Below are positions 39,741 through 48,128 of a stretch of 64,000 nucleotides of DNA, piece after piece (positions within the stretch are counted from its first letter, which is position 1; each line of letters begins with the position of its first letter). The notes under the pieces are model-generated. The model was not told the origin of the DNA. It made no database searches and saw only the letters and a list, made by a program, of their open reading frames with translations. Source of the DNA: Pseudomonas sp. 21 (lineage in GTDB: Bacteria > Pseudomonadota > Gammaproteobacteria > Pseudomonadales > Pseudomonadaceae). The DNA is taken from contig NZ_JYOA01000010.1 of assembly GCF_000955805.1 (NCBI RefSeq), positions 354,459 to 418,458 of the forward strand, in the 5' to 3' direction. The translations under genes were made by a program, and so were the position numbers.

Positions 39741-39755
39741 AGATAGGGCTGTGCC

Positions 39756-40562
39756 GTGAAGCTGGATTTGAAAGAACCCTTCAAGACCCTCTGGGCCGGC
39801 AAGGACCCGTTCGCCGAAGTCGAGCGCCTGCAGGGCAAGGTCTACCGCGAACTGGAGGGCCGCCGCACGTTGCGCACCGAAGTCGACGGGCGCGGTTTCT
39901 TCGTCAAGATCCACCGTGGCATCGGCTGGGGCGAGATCGTCAAGAACCTGTTCAGTGCCAAGCTCCCCGTACTCGGAGCGGGGCAGGAGCAGCGCGCCCT
40001 GGAGCGCCTGCACCAGGCCGGCGTGGCAACCATGACCTCGGTGGCCTATGGCGAGCGCGGCGGCAATCCGGCCGCGCAGCACTCCTTCATCATCACCGAA
40101 GAGCTGGCGCCGACGACCGACCTGGAAGTCCTCTCGCTGGACTGGCTGCAGGCGCCGCCCGAGCCGCGCCTGAAGCGCGCGCTGATCGCCGAAGTGGCGA
40201 AGATGGTCGGCACCATGCACCGCGCCGGGGTCAACCACCGCGACTGCTACATCTGCCATTTCCTGTTGCACACCGACCGCCCGATCAGCGCCGATGACCT
40301 GCGCCTGTCGGTCATCGACCTGCACCGCGCCCAGACCCGCGCCGCCACCCCGCGCCGCTGGCGCGACAAGGACCTGGCGGCGCTGTACTTCTCCGCGCTG
40401 GACATCGGCCTTACACGCCGCGACAAATTGCGCTTCCTGCGCGGTTACTTCCTGCGCCCGCTGCGTGACATCCTCCGTGAGGAAGCCGCGCTGCTGGCGT
40501 GGATGGAACGCAAGGCGGCCAAGCTCTACGACCGCAAACAACGATACGGAGACCTGCTCTGA
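39756..40562 (+). CDS. waaP: LPS core heptose(I) kinase WaaP
   Basis: A 268-residue kinase-fold enzyme that phosphorylates HepI of the inner core; in P. aeruginosa this is essential for viability and LPS export. The catalytic loop is NHRDCYICHF with the HRD aspartate, and LSVIDLHRAQ is the metal-binding segment. The ATP lysine is in FFVKIHRG. GTG at 39756 is the start. It ends TGATG into the next kinase gene. Confidence 0.95.
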   Translation: MKLDLKEPFKTLWAGKDPFAEVERLQGKVYRELEGRRTLRTEVDGRGFFVKIHRGIGWGEIVKNLFSAKLPVLGAGQEQRALERLHQAGVATMTSVAYGERGGNPAAQHSFIITEELAPTTDLEVLSLDWLQAPPEPRLKRALIAEVAKMVGTMHRAGVNHRDCYICHFLLHTDRPISADDLRLSVIDLHRAQTRAATPRRWRDKDLAALYFSALDIGLTRRDKLRFLRGYFLRPLRDILREEAALLAWMERKAAKLYDRKQRYGDLL

Positions 40563-41296
40563 TGGCCGGCTGGGTACTCGAAGCCGACTACCAGCATCTC
40601 GCCGCCGATTTCGGCAGCCTGGATGCCGTGTTCGCCCTCGAAGGCGAGCGCATTACCAAGGATGCGATGTCCGACGTCGTGCGCATCGAGCGCGACGGCG
40701 TGCGCTATTACGTCAAGCGCTACCGCAAGCCGGGCAAGGGCTTCCGCCGCTACCTGCCGCGTCCGCGGGTGAAGGCCGAGTGGCAGAACCTCAAGCAGTT
40801 CGCCAAGTGGGGCATACCGACCGCGAAGGTGGTGGCCTACGGCCTGGAGCGCGTCAACGGTGGCTTCTCCCGTGGCGCGATCATCACCCGCGAGCTGGTC
40901 GGCACCGAGGACCTGCATGCCCTGGCCAAGCAGGACGATCCGCGTCTGAAGGATCGCGCCTGGGTCGAGCACGTCATGCGCCAGCTGGCCGGCTACACCC
41001 GGACCATGCATGACCACCACTTCACCCACAACGACCTGAAGTGGCGCAACATCCTGGTGGACGGGGAGGGCACGGTGTACTTCATCGATTGCCCGATCGG
41101 TGATTTCTGGGTCAGCTTCATGCTGCGCTACCGCATCAGCAAGGACCTGGCCACCCTCGACAAGGTCGCCAAGTACCACCTCTCCTACACGCAGCGCCTG
41201 CAGTTCTACCTGCTGTACCGGCGCCGCGAGCGATTGAACGCGTCGGACAAGAAGCGTGTCCGACAGATCGTCCATTTCTTCGAGGGACGCGAGTGA
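40562..41296 (+). CDS. wapP: Second core kinase, WapP-like
   Basis: A 244-residue protein of the Kdo/WaaP kinase family. YYVKRYRK holds the ATP lysine, HNDLKWRNIL is a complete catalytic loop (Asp and Asn present), and FIDCPIGDFW the metal segment. P. aeruginosa WapP is linked to phosphorylation of HepII. The ATG shares a base with the waaP stop and the gene ends in a GTGA overlap with the next. Confidence 0.85.
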   Translation: MAGWVLEADYQHLAADFGSLDAVFALEGERITKDAMSDVVRIERDGVRYYVKRYRKPGKGFRRYLPRPRVKAEWQNLKQFAKWGIPTAKVVAYGLERVNGGFSRGAIITRELVGTEDLHALAKQDDPRLKDRAWVEHVMRQLAGYTRTMHDHHFTHNDLKWRNILVDGEGTVYFIDCPIGDFWVSFMLRYRISKDLATLDKVAKYHLSYTQRLQFYLLYRRRERLNASDKKRVRQIVHFFEGRE

Positions 41297-42048
41297 AGGA
41301 TTTCATTGCCGAGGGCGACCAGGCCCTGCTGGAAAACAATGCCCTGGCCGATTTCGACGCCCTCTGGGCCCTGCAGCTGGAAGCCGTGGACGAGCCCAAC
41401 ACCGAGCGCGGCGGCTGGAGCAGCGTGTACCGCTTGGAGCTGGACGGCACCGCCTACTACCTCAAGCGCCAGAGCAACCACCTGACCCGCAGCCTGAAAC
41501 GCCCGCTCGGCGAGCCGACCTTCAGCCGCGAGTTCCGCAATATCCAGCGTTACCACCAGCTCGGCATTCCCTCGATGCAGGCGGCCTTCTTCGGCGCGCG
41601 GCAGGTCGGCGGCGAGCGCCGGGCAATCCTGATGACCCGTGCCCTGGACGGCTGGCGTGACCTGGACAGCCTGCTGCAGGGCTGGTCGAACCTGCCTGCC
41701 GAGCGCCGCCAGGCCATCCTGCGTGCCTGTGGCATGCTCGCCCGTCGCCTGCACGAGGCCGGGCAGATGCATGGCTGCTTCTATCCCAAGCACATCTTCC
41801 TGCGCGAAACCGACGACGCCTTCGAGGCGACCCTGATCGACCTGGAGAAGACCCGCCCGCTGTGGTTCGGCCAGCGCGACCGCGTGCGCGACCTCGAACC
41901 GCTGCTGCGTCGTGCGCCGGACTGGAGCGAGACCGACGTGCGCAACCTGCTGGCGGCCTACCTGGGCACCGCTTCCGGCGGCCCGGAAGTCGACGACTGG
42001 TACCGCCGACTGGGCGCGCGCCGCAAGAAGAAGGAAAACCGCGCATGA
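41293..42048 (+). CDS. wapQ: Third core kinase-like protein, WapQ-like, with altered catalytic loop
   Basis: A 251-residue InaA/Kdo-kinase-like protein. The ATP lysine is present (YYLKRQSNH) and so is the metal segment LIDLEK. The catalytic loop reads HGCFYPKHIF: Cys162 stands where the catalytic aspartate of HxD should be, and His replaces the Asn. It may be a pseudokinase helper or use another base. The start is GTG at 41293, overlapping the previous gene by four bases; the end overlaps the next in the same way. Confidence 0.82.
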   Translation: MKDFIAEGDQALLENNALADFDALWALQLEAVDEPNTERGGWSSVYRLELDGTAYYLKRQSNHLTRSLKRPLGEPTFSREFRNIQRYHQLGIPSMQAAFFGARQVGGERRAILMTRALDGWRDLDSLLQGWSNLPAERRQAILRACGMLARRLHEAGQMHGCFYPKHIFLRETDDAFEATLIDLEKTRPLWFGQRDRVRDLEPLLRRAPDWSETDVRNLLAAYLGTASGGPEVDDWYRRLGARRKKKENRA

Positions 42049-43532
42049 GGCTGTCTGCCCTGCGCGATGCCGGCCGCGCCCCGTCGCTGCCCCTGCGCAT
42101 CGAGCTGGAAGACGGCGCCGGCCCGGCCGAGCTGCGCCTGGACAGCCTGCTGCGCGTCCTGCCCGGCCAGCGTTACGTCGCTGCGGCCAATTGGCGCGGC
42201 CGCCCGGTGCTGGCCAAGCTGCTGGTCGGCGGTCGTGCCGCGAAGCAGTTCCAGCGCGAACTCGACGGGGTGCGCCTGCTCGCTGAGCAAGGCCTGACCA
42301 CGCCGCAGTTGCTGGCCGACGGCCTGAAGGATGGCGAGGGTGGCTGGCTGCTCTTCGAATTCCTCGACAACGCCCAGAGCCTCTGGGATGCCTGGCGCGT
42401 CGTGGAAGGCGAGCCGCTGCTGTCCGACGGCCAGGCCGCCGTCATCGCCGAGGCGCTCACTGCCATCGCCCGGATGCACGCCAAGGGCCTGTGGCAGGAA
42501 GACCTGCACCTGGACAACCTGCTGCGCCACGCCGGCCAGCTGTACCTGATCGACGGCGCCGGCATCCGCGCGGAAACCCCTGGCCAGCCACTGTCGCGCA
42601 AGCACGTGCTGGAAAACCTCGGGGTGTTCTTCGCCCAGTTGCCGGCCAGCCTCGATCCGTTCCTGGAAGAACTGCTGATCCACTACCTGCTGGCCAACGG
42701 CGAGCACGCACTACCGCTGGAAGCCTTGCAGAAGGAAATCGCCAGGGTTCGTCGCTGGCGCGTCGGCGACCTGATGAAGAAGATCGCCCGCGACTGCAGC
42801 CTGTTCAGCGTGTTCAAGGGGCCGTTCGGCCTGCGCGCGGTGCGCCGCGAGGAAGAGGAAGGCCTGCAGCCACTGCTGGCCGATCCGGATTCCTACATCA
42901 ATCGCGGACACATCTACAAGACCGGCGGTGCTGCAACTGTCGCCCGCGTGGAGCTGAATGGCCGGCCTCTGGTGGTCAAGCGCTACAACATCAAGAACCT
43001 GCTGCACTGGTTCAAGCGTTTCTGGCGCCCCAGTCGCGCCTGGGCTTCCTGGCGCGAGGGCAACCGCCTGGACTTCCTCGGCATCGCTACGCCCAAGCCG
43101 CTGGCGGTGATCGAGCGCCGCTGGCTGTGGCTGCGCGGGCCGGCCTTCCTGATTACCGATTACCTGGCCGGTCAGGATATAATCGCCCGTTTCAAACCCT
43201 ACCTGGACCATCCGGAGGGGGGCGGCCTGCCGCCGGAATCGGATCTTGTGGCCCTGGACAGACTGTTCGCGGCGCTGGTGCGCGAGCGCATCAGCCACGG
43301 CGACCTGAAGGGGCACAACCTGTTCTGGCAGGAGCAGGGCGAAGGCGGGCAATGGTCGTTGATCGACCTCGATGCCATGCAGCGCCACTCGCGAGAAGCG
43401 AGCTTCGCCCGCGCCTATGCCCGCGACCGTGCGCGCTTCCTGCGCAACTGGCCAGAGGGCAGCGCACTGCACCGGCTGCTCGACGAACGTTTACCGCGGG
43501 TGCCTGGCACCCGCCCAGATGAAAGAGGCTAG
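42045..43532 (+). CDS. Two-domain kinase-like protein of the LPS core operon
   Basis: A 495-residue protein with two kinase-like domains in tandem. Domain 1 (about 20-235) has VLAKLL, QEDLHLDNLL and LIDGAGIR. Domain 2 (about 285-480) has LVVKRYN, HGDLKGHNLF and LIDLDAM. Both keep the lysine, the catalytic aspartate and the asparagine. It matches PAO1 PA5006 by position. It probably phosphorylates core sugars, but the site is unknown. ATG 42045 overlaps the preceding stop in ATGA. Confidence 0.85.
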   Translation: MRLSALRDAGRAPSLPLRIELEDGAGPAELRLDSLLRVLPGQRYVAAANWRGRPVLAKLLVGGRAAKQFQRELDGVRLLAEQGLTTPQLLADGLKDGEGGWLLFEFLDNAQSLWDAWRVVEGEPLLSDGQAAVIAEALTAIARMHAKGLWQEDLHLDNLLRHAGQLYLIDGAGIRAETPGQPLSRKHVLENLGVFFAQLPASLDPFLEELLIHYLLANGEHALPLEALQKEIARVRRWRVGDLMKKIARDCSLFSVFKGPFGLRAVRREEEEGLQPLLADPDSYINRGHIYKTGGAATVARVELNGRPLVVKRYNIKNLLHWFKRFWRPSRAWASWREGNRLDFLGIATPKPLAVIERRWLWLRGPAFLITDYLAGQDIIARFKPYLDHPEGGGLPPESDLVALDRLFAALVRERISHGDLKGHNLFWQEQGEGGQWSLIDLDAMQRHSREASFARAYARDRARFLRNWPEGSALHRLLDERLPRVPGTRPDERG

Positions 43533-43537
43533 ACCCT

Positions 43538-45295
43538 GTGGCATTGACCATCCTCGGCCTGTCCGGCGCCGTAAGCCATGACCCTTCCGCCGCCCTGTAC
43601 ATCGACGGCAAGCTGGTCGCGGCCGTCGAAGAAGAGCGCTTCGTCCGTGACAAGCACGCGAAGAACCGCATGCCCTACGAGTCGGCCAAGTTCTGCCTGG
43701 AGCAGGCCGGGATCAAGCCGTCGGACGTTGACGTGGTGGCCATTCCCTTCGCCCCCATCAGCATCTTCGACAAGGCCCGCTGGCACTACGCCAAGCGCTA
43801 CGCCTACGCGCCGGACCGCGCGCTGGACGCCATCCTGCTCGGCAATCGCCGCTACAAGCGCTACTACAAGCGCATCCAGTGGTGCCTGCAGCAGCTGGGC
43901 TTCGACCTGAAGAAGACCAAGATCCAGCCGGTCGAGCACCACCTGGCCCACGCCTCCAGCGCCTACCACTGCTCGGGCTTCAAGGAGAAGACGGCGATCC
44001 TCGGGATCGACGGCAAGGGCGAGTACGCCACCACCTTCTTCGGCTACGGCGAGAACGGCAAGATCCACAAGATCAAGGAGTTCTACGATCCGGACTCCCT
44101 CGGTGGCCTGTACGGCGCGCTGACCGAATACCTCGGCTTCGACATGCTCGACGGCGAGTTCAAGGTCATGGGCATGGCGCCCTACGGCGACGCCAGCAAG
44201 TACGATTTCTCCCGCCTGGCCAAGTTCGAGAACGGTGAGCTGATCATCAACACCGAGTACGCCAACGTCATCGGCTTCCGTCGCTACAAGGAAAAGGGCA
44301 AGGGTTACTACTTCTCGCCCAAGCTGATCGAGTGGCTCGGCCCGAAACGTGAAGGCGATATCGCCGACGATCCCTACATCCACTATGCCGCCAGCATCCA
44401 GGCTCTGTTCGAGAAGCTGTCGCTGGAGATGATGGATTACTACCTGGGCGACATCATCCGCGAGACCGGCAAGATCGCCTTCGCCGGCGGTTGCGCGCTG
44501 AACGTCAAGCTCAACCAGAAGATCATCGCCCGTCCCGAGGTCAAGGAGCTGTACGTGCAGCCCGCGGCCAGCGACGCCGGCACCGCCGTTGGCGCCGCCG
44601 CGTACGTGTCCTGGGAACGTGGCGTGCCGGTCGAGAAGATGGAGCACGTCTACCTCGGCCCGGAATACAGCAACGAAGACGTCATCGCCGCCTGCGCCCG
44701 TCACGAGGCCAAGCCGACCTGGCGCAAGATCGACAACCTGTCCGAACTGATCGCCAAGGTGCTGGTGGACGGCAACCCGGTGGCCTGGTTCCAGGGTCGC
44801 CTGGAATTCGGCCCGCGCGCCCTCGGCGGCCGCTCGATCATCGGCTGCCCGAGCGTTCCCGGCGTGGCCGACCGCATCAACGCGCAGATCAAGTTCCGCG
44901 AGCGCTGGAGACCCTTCTGCCCGTCGATGCTCGATACCGTCGGCCCGCAGATGTTCAAGATCGACCACCCGGCGCCCTTCATGACCTTCACCTTCGAAGT
45001 CAACGAAGAGTGGAAGACCCGTGTGCCGGAAGTCGTCCACGAGGACGGCACCTCCCGCGCCCAGGTCCTCAAGCGCGAGTTCAACCCGCGCTACTACGAC
45101 ATGATGAAGGAGCTGGAGCGGCTCACCGGCAACGGCGTGGCGCTCAACACCTCGCTGAACCGCCGTGGCGAACCGATGGTCTGCTCGCCGACCGACGCCC
45201 TGAACATGTTCTACGGCTCGGACCTGCAGTACCTGATCATGCAGGACATCCTCGTGGTCAAGGACGGCGCGGAGCCCTATGACTCGCTCGGCTGA
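43538..45295 (+). CDS. wapO: Carbamoyltransferase for LPS core heptose (NodU/HypF-like), WapO-like
   Basis: A 585-residue carbamoyltransferase. It starts with ILGLSGAVSHDPSAAL and carries VEHHLAHASSAYHCSG, with the metal-binding histidines of the Kae1-like domain. The C-terminal YrdC-like-associated part has FGPRALGGRSIIG. It uses carbamoyl phosphate and ATP to put a carbamoyl group on an acceptor. In P. aeruginosa the HepII residue is 7-O-carbamoylated, which this gene explains (PA5005 position). The GTG start at 43538 follows GAAAGAGG. It overlaps wapH by 17 bases. Confidence 0.9.
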   Translation: MALTILGLSGAVSHDPSAALYIDGKLVAAVEEERFVRDKHAKNRMPYESAKFCLEQAGIKPSDVDVVAIPFAPISIFDKARWHYAKRYAYAPDRALDAILLGNRRYKRYYKRIQWCLQQLGFDLKKTKIQPVEHHLAHASSAYHCSGFKEKTAILGIDGKGEYATTFFGYGENGKIHKIKEFYDPDSLGGLYGALTEYLGFDMLDGEFKVMGMAPYGDASKYDFSRLAKFENGELIINTEYANVIGFRRYKEKGKGYYFSPKLIEWLGPKREGDIADDPYIHYAASIQALFEKLSLEMMDYYLGDIIRETGKIAFAGGCALNVKLNQKIIARPEVKELYVQPAASDAGTAVGAAAYVSWERGVPVEKMEHVYLGPEYSNEDVIAACARHEAKPTWRKIDNLSELIAKVLVDGNPVAWFQGRLEFGPRALGGRSIIGCPSVPGVADRINAQIKFRERWRPFCPSMLDTVGPQMFKIDHPAPFMTFTFEVNEEWKTRVPEVVHEDGTSRAQVLKREFNPRYYDMMKELERLTGNGVALNTSLNRRGEPMVCSPTDALNMFYGSDLQYLIMQDILVVKDGAEPYDSLG

Positions 45296-46412
45296 ACCGC
45301 GCGTCCTGCAGTTCTGCCACGGCTATGACGGGCCGTTCCTCGACTGTGCCCGTCAGTACGCCAGCCTGTTCGCCGGCACTGGCTACCGGGTTACCACGGT
45401 ATTCCTCACCGGTGCGCCCGATCCGGAAGTCGTGGCCGGTTGCGCCAGCGACGAAGTGCTCTTCCTCGACTACAGCTCGCGGGACATCCGCGGGCTGAAG
45501 CTCAAGGCCATCCGCGACCTGCGCGAGATTGCCCGTTCCCGTGATTTCCGCTTCTGCATCGCGCACCGCTTCAAGCCGACCTGGATCGCCATGCTCGGCA
45601 CCAGGCTGCCGATCATCGGTGTGCACCATGGCTTCGGTGATTTCCAGCGCCTGGGGCGCAAGCTGTTCGCGCGCTTCTTCGCCGAGCGCCTTAGCCTGCT
45701 GGGCGTGTCCAATGCGGTGCGCGACGAAATCCGTGCCTGCCTGCCGGCCTGGCCGCAGGACCGCATCGAGACGCTCTACAACCGGGTCGACGTCGACGCC
45801 CTCAGGGACCAGCAGGTCGAACGCTATCCGGCGCGCCAGCACCTGGGGCTGGCGGACAACGCCTGGGTGGTCGGCAACGTCGGCCGCCTGCATCCGGACA
45901 AGGACCAGGCCACCCTGCTGCGCGGCTTCGCCCGCGCCCTGCCGCGCCTGCCGCACAACAGCCTGCTGGCGATCCTCGGCAAGGGGCGACTGGAAGAGGA
46001 CCTCAAGGACCTCGCGCGCGAACTGGGCATCGCCGACCGCGTGCTGTTCCTTGGCCAGGTTCCGGACGCCAAGCGCTACTTCAAGGCTTTCGACGTATTC
46101 GCCCTGACCTCCGACCACGAGCCTTTCGGCATGGTCCTGCTGGAAGCGATGGTGGCGGGTGTGCCGCTGATCTCGACCTCCGGCGGCGGTGCCGGGGAAA
46201 TCGTCGAAGGACTGGGCATCCTCTTCCCGCTGGGCGACGATGCCGCGCTGGCCGAAGGCCTGCGCCACCTGTCGGTGCTGGACCGCGAGCAGCGGGTGAT
46301 GTGCGCGCAGCAGATGGAGCAGCGTTTGCAGACGCGCTTCTGCGATGAGGCCGTGCGCCGGGAGTTCTGGAGTCTGCCGCTGGTGAAGGCGTTACTCGCC
46401 CCCTCCCGCTGA
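45279..46412 (+). CDS. wapH: LPS core glycosyltransferase WapH-like (GT4)
   Basis: A 377-residue GT-B glycosyltransferase. NVGRLHPDKDQATLLRGF marks the GT4 C-terminal domain, and the EX7E motif is EPFGMVLLE. In P. aeruginosa WapH adds an outer-core hexose. It overlaps the carbamoyltransferase gene and is followed by an 85-base gap, so the operon may end here. Confidence 0.88.
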   Translation: MTRSAEPRVLQFCHGYDGPFLDCARQYASLFAGTGYRVTTVFLTGAPDPEVVAGCASDEVLFLDYSSRDIRGLKLKAIRDLREIARSRDFRFCIAHRFKPTWIAMLGTRLPIIGVHHGFGDFQRLGRKLFARFFAERLSLLGVSNAVRDEIRACLPAWPQDRIETLYNRVDVDALRDQQVERYPARQHLGLADNAWVVGNVGRLHPDKDQATLLRGFARALPRLPHNSLLAILGKGRLEEDLKDLARELGIADRVLFLGQVPDAKRYFKAFDVFALTSDHEPFGMVLLEAMVAGVPLISTSGGGAGEIVEGLGILFPLGDDAALAEGLRHLSVLDREQRVMCAQQMEQRLQTRFCDEAVRREFWSLPLVKALLAPSR

Positions 46413-46497
46413 CGGCCCTGCGGCTCTCCCTTCATTCTTACTGGCCTGGACGCTGGTTGCGCCCTTTGGCGATTCACTGACGAGCGCGCGATTGCAA

Positions 46498-47394
46498 ATG
46501 CTGGAACTCAAACTGGAAGGTGGTCGACGCTGGCTGGGCGATGGGAGTGTGCAGATTCCCATCACCGAGTTCGGGGAGTGCCGTGGGCGATACCAGGGGA
46601 GTGTGTTCCTGCTCGCTTCCGGGCCTTCTGCCGGGCAGTTCCCGCTGGCGCGCTATGCGGACTGGCCGGTCATCGCGATGAATGGCTCCATCGTTCGCTG
46701 CGCCGACCAGAAGATCACGCCGTTCTTCTATATCTGCGATGACCCCGGATTCGTGCGCGATCGCCCGGACCTCGCCTGCCTCGGCGCGCGCAGCGCCACG
46801 CACCTGGCAATGAGCCTCAACTGTTTCCAGGCGCTGCATCGTCATGACCCGACCTTGTTGCCGCAGAGGACGAATGTCTTTCTGCTGGAGAGGGTCAACC
46901 GCCGCCATGGCATGGCCGTGCTTTCCGACCGCTCCTATGCCTGGTCGATTCGCCATGATCCCGATCTGATCTGCGGGTTTTCCCTGCTGCGCAGGAAGGC
47001 CAATCGCATTGGCTTCAGCCGCGACATGAGCAAGGGTTACTTCGGCGGCCGCACCATCCCCTACGCCGCAACGCAACTGGCCTGCCACCTCGGCTTCGGT
47101 CAGGCATTCATCATCGGGATGGACCTGAACAAGAACATCGGGCGCTTCTACGAAACCGGCGCGGCCGCCCTGCCCAGCAGCCTCGACGAGGATTTCGAGG
47201 ATTACATCCTGCCCAGCTTCCGGATCGTCGCCGAGAAGGTCACGCCCCGATATCCGCTGCGGCTATTCAACCTGTCGCAAGGCAGCCGATTACCGGCCAG
47301 CGTTGTGCCGAAAGTCGAACCCGCCCAGCTGGATGCATTGCTCGAAGCAGAAATGGCAGCCGCGGGTGGAAAACGTCTGCGAGTGAGGTCGTGA
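46498..47394 (+). CDS. Unrecognised LPS-core protein, sugar-transferase-like Rossmann fold
   Basis: A 298-residue protein with no family I can name with confidence. FLLASGPSA (37-45) and IIGMDLN (about 204-210) recall the G-x-G-P-S and G-x-D motifs of DUF115/MptE-like and CST/GT42 sialyltransferase-type proteins, which bind nucleotide sugars. Three cysteines lie at about 66, 75 and 85. Its end (TGATG) is coupled to a hexapeptide acetyltransferase gene. Together they may add and modify an outer-core sugar (inference). ATG 46498 was chosen; TTG 46492 is an alternative, and neither has a strong ribosome site. Confidence 0.75.
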   Translation: MLELKLEGGRRWLGDGSVQIPITEFGECRGRYQGSVFLLASGPSAGQFPLARYADWPVIAMNGSIVRCADQKITPFFYICDDPGFVRDRPDLACLGARSATHLAMSLNCFQALHRHDPTLLPQRTNVFLLERVNRRHGMAVLSDRSYAWSIRHDPDLICGFSLLRRKANRIGFSRDMSKGYFGGRTIPYAATQLACHLGFGQAFIIGMDLNKNIGRFYETGAAALPSSLDEDFEDYILPSFRIVAEKVTPRYPLRLFNLSQGSRLPASVVPKVEPAQLDALLEAEMAAAGGKRLRVRS

Positions 47395-47948
47395 TGGATC
47401 TGCAGCAACTGGTCGAATGCTGGAAGTGCGAAGTTTCGAACAAGAAGAAGCCCGGAAGTCGCATTGGCCTGTTCAGCAACATCGTGAAGCGCGCCTACAA
47501 GAGCAACGTGCTGCGCTATCTGCTGCAGTTTCGTCTGGCCCAGTTCCTTTACGCCAAAGGCGGAATGCGCCGTCGTTACGCGCTGCGCATGCAGCGCAAG
47601 TTGAACCGTCGCTATGCGGTGGACATCAGCGTTGCCGCGCAGATCGGCCCCGGTTTCCGGATCGCTCACCTGCCGGGAGTGGTCATCACCGGCTACGCGC
47701 AGATCGGCAGGAATTTCTTCATTCGGCAGAACTCCACGGTGGGCATCAAGACGTTGGGGCTATCGCGTTACTCGCTGGTGATCGGGGACGATGTGAGCCT
47801 CGGTGCGCACAGCTGCATCATCGCCGATGAACTCGAGATTGGCAGTGGTGTCACCATTGGAGCGATGTCCTTTGTCAACAAGGATCTCCCCGCGGGTTGC
47901 ACCTATTACAACGTCCGTCAGAGCCAGCTCCTGCCTGCTGCATCCTGA
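47394..47948 (+). CDS. Hexapeptide-repeat O-acetyltransferase (serine acetyltransferase-like)
   Basis: A 184-residue left-handed beta-helix acyltransferase. Hexapeptide turns run from about 78 to 170 (for example IGPGFRIAHLPGVVITGYAQ, then VIGDDVSLGAHSCII and IGSGVTIGAMSFV). His88 in IAHLPG corresponds to the catalytic histidine of CysE-type enzymes. The N-terminal helices are short, unlike full CysE. Joined to the unknown transferase by a TGATG junction, it most likely acetylates a core sugar, not serine (inference). Confidence 0.85.
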   Translation: MDLQQLVECWKCEVSNKKKPGSRIGLFSNIVKRAYKSNVLRYLLQFRLAQFLYAKGGMRRRYALRMQRKLNRRYAVDISVAAQIGPGFRIAHLPGVVITGYAQIGRNFFIRQNSTVGIKTLGLSRYSLVIGDDVSLGAHSCIIADELEIGSGVTIGAMSFVNKDLPAGCTYYNVRQSQLLPAAS

Positions 47949-48128
47949 GATGGCCATCGTCTTGACCGGGTTGTTCAGCGTCCCCTAATCTTCGCGGCGC
48001 ATTGTCCTTGTCGCCGTTTCCTCGCGGAGGGTGAAGGGGCGGGCGCATGGAAGCTGGGCGATTGCCGTATCCGGCCCGGGACGCACGTTAATTCGATTGC
48101 CCGCACTCCGGGATGCCAAAGGTGAGTC

